DNA from: JAQYVL01 sp964578935
GTDB taxonomy: Bacteria > Desulfobacterota > Desulfobacteria > Desulfobacterales > SURF-7
Reading direction: 5' to 3'
Length of the DNA: 37,377 nucleotides
NCBI GenBank assembly: GCA_964578935.1
Contig: CAZOEW010000007.1
Location: forward strand, 1-37,377
Of this stretch, positions 34,981 to 37,377 are shown piece by piece. The position numbers and the translations under genes were made by a program. Every line of letters starts with the position of its first letter. Position 1 is the stretch's first letter. The notes beneath the pieces were generated by a model. That model was not told the origin of the DNA. It ran no database searches and saw only the letters and a program-made list of their open reading frames with translations.

Positions 34981-35079
34981 TTATTTGCCTTTTCTTCTTT
35001 GATGCCGTGTACGGGCTAGAAGCTTTCGGTGTTTGTGCTTGCGCATTTTTTTTCTTCGTTTTTTAATTACACTACCCAA
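34981..35079 (-). CDS. Very small basic protein, AURKAIP1/COX24 (bS22-like) type
   Basis: 32 residues, from a TTG start (35079) placed six bases after GGAGGT. The protein begins MGSVIKKRRKKMRKHKHRK and ends RTRHQRRKGK, 19 of 32 residues being Lys, Arg or His. This matches the family of tiny AURKAIP1/COX24-domain proteins, which in some bacteria are ribosome-associated (bS22). It is probably ribosomal, by family. It is too short for usual gene finders. A promoter lies upstream and the hairpin at 34912 follows downstream. Convergent with hflC. Confidence 0.85.
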   Translation of the reverse strand: MGSVIKKRRKKMRKHKHRKLLARTRHQRRKGK

Positions 35080-35131
35080 CAGACCACCTCCAATCTTGAC
35101 GAATCATCATTTTTTATATTAAAAACCCATA

Positions 35132-35161
35132 ATAATAATTTTATATTTTAACAAGTGACAA
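35132..35161 (-). promoter_or_regulatory. Promoter for the small basic protein gene
   Basis: On the minus strand TTGTCA (35156-35161) is followed after 18 bases by TATTAT (35132-35137), each with five of six consensus matches. The leader to the TTG start is about 45 bases. Confidence 0.5.
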
Positions 35162-35246
35162 TAACATCAATTAAAGTTATTTGTCCACCCTTTTTTTAAT
35201 ACCATGATGATGAATCGAAAAAACAGCCTGTTTCAGAGTTTTAAAA

Positions 35247-35774
35247 ATGAAAAAATTTAGTCCGGACCAGATCAAAACGGTAAATGATGCCGTGGCAATA
35301 TCAGAAGAGGTTGTATGTAATTTTTATAAAATGTCCGCGAATCAGTGGCTGAGGCACCGGTATGATGTTAAAACCCTGGCTGATCTTGCTGACAGTGAAA
35401 TCATTCACGGACCCTTTGCCCAGATTATCCGTTACAAGGGGCGGCCGAAAGAGACAACGCTTGGTTCCTCTACATATGATTTTTACAAGATTTGTATTCA
35501 GGATCATGCAATTATTGCTGCTTTGAACAGATCATCCGCTCTGAAGCTTTTTCCTTTTGCATTATATATCATCACCCATGAATTGGTACATATTGTAAGG
35601 TTTGCCAAATTTCTGATCGGATTTGACGTATCAGATGAAGAAAAATTGAAAGAAGAGTCAACGGTTCATGAAAAAACCCATGAGATCCTGAGCCCGTTGC
35701 AGGTAACCGGTATGAAAAATGCGTTCGAATTTTATGAAAATTGGCGTAAGCCTTTGGAAGGAATGCGTATTTAA
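35247..35774 (+). CDS. Uncharacterised protein with HExxH motif
   Basis: 175 residues. I do not recognise a named family. A zinc-protease-like motif HELVH sits at 111-115 in a hydrophobic helix (FALYIITHELVHIVRF). About 22 residues later an acidic/His helix (EESTVHEKTHEI, about 136-147) could supply a third ligand, as in gluzincin metallopeptidases. No signal peptide or clear membrane anchor is seen, so a cytosolic protein is likely. Peptidase activity is inference; these residues might only bind metal. The ATG at 35247 has no strong Shine-Dalgarno. It lies upstream of fmdB and groESL on the same strand, but fmdB has its own promoter. Confidence 0.75.
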   Translation: MKKFSPDQIKTVNDAVAISEEVVCNFYKMSANQWLRHRYDVKTLADLADSEIIHGPFAQIIRYKGRPKETTLGSSTYDFYKICIQDHAIIAALNRSSALKLFPFALYIITHELVHIVRFAKFLIGFDVSDEEKLKEESTVHEKTHEILSPLQVTGMKNAFEFYENWRKPLEGMRI

Positions 35775-35801
35775 TTATCAAAAAAACTGATTTCAGGGTG
35801 C

Positions 35802-35829
35802 TTGACAAACTTAAATCACTGACTATATT
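35802..35829 (+). promoter_or_regulatory. Sigma70-type promoter for fmdB
   Basis: A perfect TTGACA (35802-35807) is followed after 16 bases by TATATT (35824-35829, five of six). It begins 28 bases after the stop of the HExxH protein gene and gives a leader of about 70 bases to the fmdB start. Confidence 0.6.
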
Positions 35830-35907
35830 AGGTCAGATTTAAATGGGTAACAGAAACCGATCCCCCAAGTTCTGGTTTGCAGGAACCTTGCCCCAGGAGA
35901 GTAAAAG

Positions 35908-36180
35908 ATGCCGATTTATGAATATGAATGTATCGAATGCGGAAACCACGAAGAGATAATTCAGAAGTTTTCTGATAAGCCGATTACCAAATGCGCACGC
36001 TGCTCCGGAAAATTGCAGAAACTGATTTCGCAAAGTGCTTTTCATCTAAAAGGATCAGGCTGGTACGTGACCGATTATTCAAAGAGAGCAGAGAAACCAG
36101 CATCCTCTTCTGAAAATGATGGTTCAACATCCAAAGAAACAAAGAAAACCAAAAAAAAAGATGACAACTCTTCTGATTGA
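35908..36180 (+). CDS. FmdB-type zinc ribbon protein
   Basis: 90 residues. The N-terminal zinc ribbon has the pairs CIEC and CARC (about 9-12 and 29-32) in the standard MPIYEYECIECGNHEE frame, followed by the conserved FHLKGSGWYVTDY segment. The tail (about 65-90) is a Ser/Lys/Asp low-complexity stretch. The family is called FmdB after a putative regulator of formamidase; its function is not firmly known. AGGAGA precedes the ATG by eight bases. Confidence 0.92.
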   Translation: MPIYEYECIECGNHEEIIQKFSDKPITKCARCSGKLQKLISQSAFHLKGSGWYVTDYSKRAEKPASSSENDGSTSKETKKTKKKDDNSSD

Positions 36181-36312
36181 TTCAATAATTTATCACTATC
36201 AGAAGAGATTTTTTCGTTTTTATCAACTGCCTGATTCAGGTTCAAAAAGCCGGGTTTGACAGGATAAGGGATTCATAGGACCTTCGGGTTTTCAAGGCCT
36301 GTACATATAATT

Positions 36313-36345
36313 TAATCATCCTTTACAAGTGCAAAAGGATGATTA
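36313..36345. promoter_or_regulatory. 12-bp dyad with 9-base spacer upstream of groES
   Basis: Perfect inverted repeat: TAATCATCCTTT (36313-36324) and AAAGGATGATTA (36334-36345), spacer of 9 bases. It lies 98 bases before groES, and its right arm covers the -35 position of the TATAAT at 36357. Its geometry (arm, nine bases, arm) is that of CIRCE, but the sequence is unrelated. It could be an operator or a weak terminator for fmdB. Confidence 0.5.
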
Positions 36346-36356
36346 CTGTTTTCAGG

Positions 36357-36362
36357 TATAAT
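36357..36362 (+). promoter_or_regulatory. Possible -10 element for groESL
   Basis: A perfect TATAAT followed by a T tract, 81 bases before the groES ATG. No good -35 is seen at the expected distance, where the right arm of the dyad lies. Low confidence in the exact promoter. Confidence 0.35.
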
Positions 36363-36442
36363 TTTTTTAGTTTTAGAATTTGGAACAGAAGGCTGTTTTG
36401 CAGTAACTTGACTAAAAAGAGTTAAAAAAGGAGAAAGTGAAT

Positions 36443-36730
36443 ATGAAGATCAAACCATTACAGGATCGGATTTTGGTGCAGCGTGTCGCAGAAGAGCAAA
36501 CAACAAAAGGCGGTATTATTATTCCGGACACAGCCAAAGAAAAGCCCATAGAGGGCAAGATTGTGGCCGTGGGCAGCGGTCGTGTGGGTGATGACGGAAA
36601 GAAGATCCCCCTGGAAGTTAAAAAGGGAGACCGGATTCTTTTCGGTAAATATGGCGGAACTGAAGTCAAGATAGAGGGTGTGGAATATCTCATCATGCGA
36701 GAAGATGATGTTCTTGGAATTATCGAATAA
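36443..36730 (+). CDS. groES: Co-chaperonin GroES
   Basis: 95 residues. KIKPLQDRILVQRVAEEQ, the mobile loop with TKGGIIIPD, and GDRILFGKYGGTEVKIEGVEYLIM are standard. It caps the GroEL cavity. The ATG at 36443 (nine bases after GGAG) gives the usual N-terminus; the GTG at 36437, only three bases after GGAG, is not used. groEL follows after 26 bases. Confidence 0.97.
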   Translation: MKIKPLQDRILVQRVAEEQTTKGGIIIPDTAKEKPIEGKIVAVGSGRVGDDGKKIPLEVKKGDRILFGKYGGTEVKIEGVEYLIMREDDVLGIIE

Positions 36731-36756
36731 TCAAAATAGATGGAGGACAAATTAAG

Positions 36757-37377
36757 ATGGCTAAAGAAATAAAATATGATTCTAAAGCTCGCGAGGCGAT
36801 GTTAGCCGGTGTGAGAAAGCTTTCCGATGCAGTTGTCGTGACTCTTGGTCCAAAGGGAAGAAATGTGGTTATTGATAAATCCTGGGGCTCACCTACGGTA
36901 ACCAAAGATGGGGTAACCGTTGCAAAAGAGATTGAACTGGAAGATAAATTTGAGAATATGGGCGCTCAGATGGTAAAGGAAGTTGCCAGTAAGACAAGTG
37001 ACATGGCAGGAGACGGAACCACAACCGCGACTGTTCTCGCAAGAAAGATTTATGAAGAAGGTCAGAAACTTGTTGTTGCAGGCAGCAACCCGATGTCCAT
37101 TAAACGGGGTATTGATAAAGCGATCGAGGTTGCCGTAAAGGAACTGGCCATGATGAGCAAGCCAACCAAAGACCAGCGGGAAATCGCACAGGTCGGTACC
37201 ATATCCGCAAACAGCGACGAAACCATCGGTAACATCATTGCAGAAGCGATGAACAAAGTGGGCAAGGAAGGTGTCATCACTGTTGAAGAAGCAAAATCAA
37301 TGGATACAACTCTGGATGTAGTGGAGGGGATGCAGTTCGATCGTGGATATCTCTCTCCCTACTTTGTAACCGATACT
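36757..37377 (+). CDS. groEL: Chaperonin GroEL (3' end outside window)
   Basis: First 207 codons, still open at the window edge. The N-terminus AKEIKYDSKAREAMLAGV and the ATP-binding segments TLGPKGRNVVID, DGVTVAKEIELEDKFENMGA and MAGDGTTTATVLA are typical of GroEL. The visible part covers the equatorial and intermediate domains and the start of the apical domain. A GGAGG lies ten bases before the ATG. Cotranscribed with groES. Confidence 0.97.
   Translation, partial: MAKEIKYDSKAREAMLAGVRKLSDAVVVTLGPKGRNVVIDKSWGSPTVTKDGVTVAKEIELEDKFENMGAQMVKEVASKTSDMAGDGTTTATVLARKIYEEGQKLVVAGSNPMSIKRGIDKAIEVAVKELAMMSKPTKDQREIAQVGTISANSDETIGNIIAEAMNKVGKEGVITVEEAKSMDTTLDVVEGMQFDRGYLSPYFVTDT

Noticed and set aside
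36181..36442. CIRCE element for HrcA control of groESL
   Set aside because: No TTAGCACTC or GAGTGCTAA sequence is present; only the unrelated dyad with the same spacer length was found.

Overview
This looks like a draft-assembly chromosomal window from a Gram-negative anaerobe of the Desulfobacterota (delta-proteobacterial sulfate-reducer type, probably Desulfobacterales). The assignment is inference. It rests on gene content: PAS-rich sensor kinases, one with an N-terminus I associate with this group; a three-gene succinate dehydrogenase/fumarate reductase with a single cytochrome b subunit; DUF1015 and DUF721 proteins; HflKC; FmdB next to groESL; and a short inverted-repeat element whose ends I recall from these genomes. 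No gene seen is diagnostic of sulfate reduction. Two runs of exactly 100 N (17583-17682 and 20849-20948) are assembly gaps. Genes lie on both strands in short operons. I see no prophage, CRISPR array or intact insertion sequence.

Layout. 1-3260 (+): two sensor kinases, the first cut by the window edge and the second with an N-terminal receiver, then a TetR regulator. 3288-7069 (-): maf, yggS, queH and an M48 metalloprotease with TPR repeats; yggS has lost its start to a 10-base homopolymer. 7158-10726 (-): marR, a GMC oxidoreductase with an extra C-terminal domain, and an SDR. 11062-14550 (+): a metallo-beta-lactamase-fold hydrolase and a three-PAS hybrid kinase. 14602-16434 (-): a cobalamin-binding radical SAM protein. 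16837-19685 (+): a STAS protein, a gapped gene-poor stretch and a Na/Pi cotransporter-PhoU fusion. 19799-21097 (-): an exported LysM protein with tandem repeats interrupted by the second gap.

21492-24823 (+): sdhCAB. 24831-25628 (-): murI. 25789-26067 (+): a small unknown protein, followed at once by a MITE-like repeat. 26252-29707 (-): two serine tRNAs, dnaX, ybaB, recR and a YkgJ-type protein. 29927-31267 (+): DUF1015, convergent with and overlapping a TrmN6-like methyltransferase that follows a DUF721 gene. 32837-34845 (+): hflK-hflC, closed by a 19-bp hairpin, then a convergent 32-codon basic ribosome-type protein. 35247 to the end (+): an uncharacterised protein with an HExxH motif, fmdB, groES and the first 207 codons of groEL.

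How the genes work together. sdhCAB links the citric acid cycle to the quinone pool. dnaX-ybaB-recR is a classic replication/repair cluster. HflKC, the M48 protease and GroESL form a protein quality-control theme; a small unknown putative metalloprotein sits just before the chaperonin genes. The most novel-looking points are that HExxH protein, a CIRCE-shaped but sequence-unrelated dyad over the groES promoter region, the disrupted yggS start and the GMC-membrane-C-terminal-domain fusion.
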